A stretch of DNA of 5,505 bases from contig JACMKW010000674.1 in assembly GCA_014379885.1 (NCBI GenBank), positions 1-5,505 on the forward strand, in the 5' to 3' direction. Source of the stretch: Rhizobacter sp. (GTDB lineage Bacteria > Pseudomonadota > Gammaproteobacteria > Burkholderiales > Burkholderiaceae). The notes beneath the pieces were generated by a model, which was given only the letters and a program-made list of their open reading frames with translations, searched no databases and had not been told where the DNA came from. Below are positions 5,363 through 5,505 of this stretch, in pieces. Made by a program: the position numbers and the translations under genes. Numbering within the stretch: the stretch's first letter is position 1; each line of letters starts with the position of its first letter.

Positions 5363-5505
5363 AAAAACTTCTCTGCGCGGTGGCCATCGCGCTGGGCCTC
5401 ACGGCATGCGCGTCGCCCGCCCCGTCTGACTACGCCGCCGAAAAGCCGGTGCTCGACCTGCAGCGCTACTTCAACGGCAACATCACCGCACACGGCATCT
5501 TCACC
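5359..5505 (+). CDS. DUF3833 family lipoprotein (partial, runs off the right edge)
   Basis: The first 49 codons of a gene open to the window end. The N-terminus is a clear lipoprotein signal: MKK, a hydrophobic core (residues 4-14), and the lipobox LTAC (14-17), giving acylation at C17. Residue 18 is Ala rather than Asp, so outer-membrane sorting by Lol is expected. The mature part has PVLDLQRYFNGNITAHGIF (30-48), which matches the opening of DUF3833 proteins, a family of about 180 residues with no assigned reaction. ATG 5359 overlaps the transporter TGA as ATGA and has the AAAGGA ribosome binding site. It belongs to the same operon and puts an envelope component beside the lipid-modifying enzymes. 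The family call rests on this short segment; the lipoprotein call is stronger. Confidence 0.85.
   Translation, partial: MKKLLCAVAIALGLTACASPAPSDYAAEKPVLDLQRYFNGNITAHGIFT

Overview
The window looks like chromosomal DNA of a high-GC proteobacterium, most likely a betaproteobacterium of the order Burkholderiales (Comamonadaceae or a relative). That placement rests on strong G/C preference at third codon positions, the protein families present, and two GC-rich hairpin-pair elements in the gaps between genes that resemble dispersed elements I remember from that group. It is an inference without any database search.

The layout is simple. All six genes lie on the + strand, almost back to back, and form one probable operon. 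Positions 1-118 are a non-coding leader with a small hairpin, a C-rich tract (G-quadruplex motif on the minus strand) and a Shine-Dalgarno. Then follow: an FAD-dependent amine-oxidase-family protein (119-1405); a short two-hairpin leader; a DUF1365 protein (1462-2247); a cyclopropane-fatty-acyl-phospholipid-synthase-family SAM methyltransferase (2259-3482); an 87-base gap filled by a second hairpin-pair element; an exported chalcone-isomerase-like protein (3570-4094); a 12-helix MFS transporter of the MelB/GPH type (4091-5362); and the start of a DUF3833 lipoprotein (5359 to beyond the window end). Two junctions are 4-base stop/start overlaps (4091-4094 and 5359-5362).

Together the genes look like a membrane-lipid modification module. 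The methyltransferase would act on unsaturated acyl chains already in phospholipids. The flavoprotein is a candidate desaturase or oxidase acting on the same chains; plants carry a homologous oxidase domain fused to their cyclopropane synthase. DUF1365 is the near-constant but biochemically obscure companion of these two. The chalcone-isomerase-like protein, the transporter and the lipoprotein place further lipid- or envelope-related functions at the membrane and periplasm. From memory, related gene sets in Rhodobacter and Pseudomonas belong to singlet-oxygen or light responses, and related methylase/desaturase/oxygenase steps make methylated and furan fatty acids. Whether this operon makes cyclopropane, methyl-branched or furan fatty acids cannot be decided from sequence alone, but the methyltransferase differs from E. 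coli Cfa at two of five bicarbonate-site positions.

I see no RNA genes, CRISPR array, insertion sequence, attachment site or broken gene. The long minus-strand open frames are shadows of the real genes.
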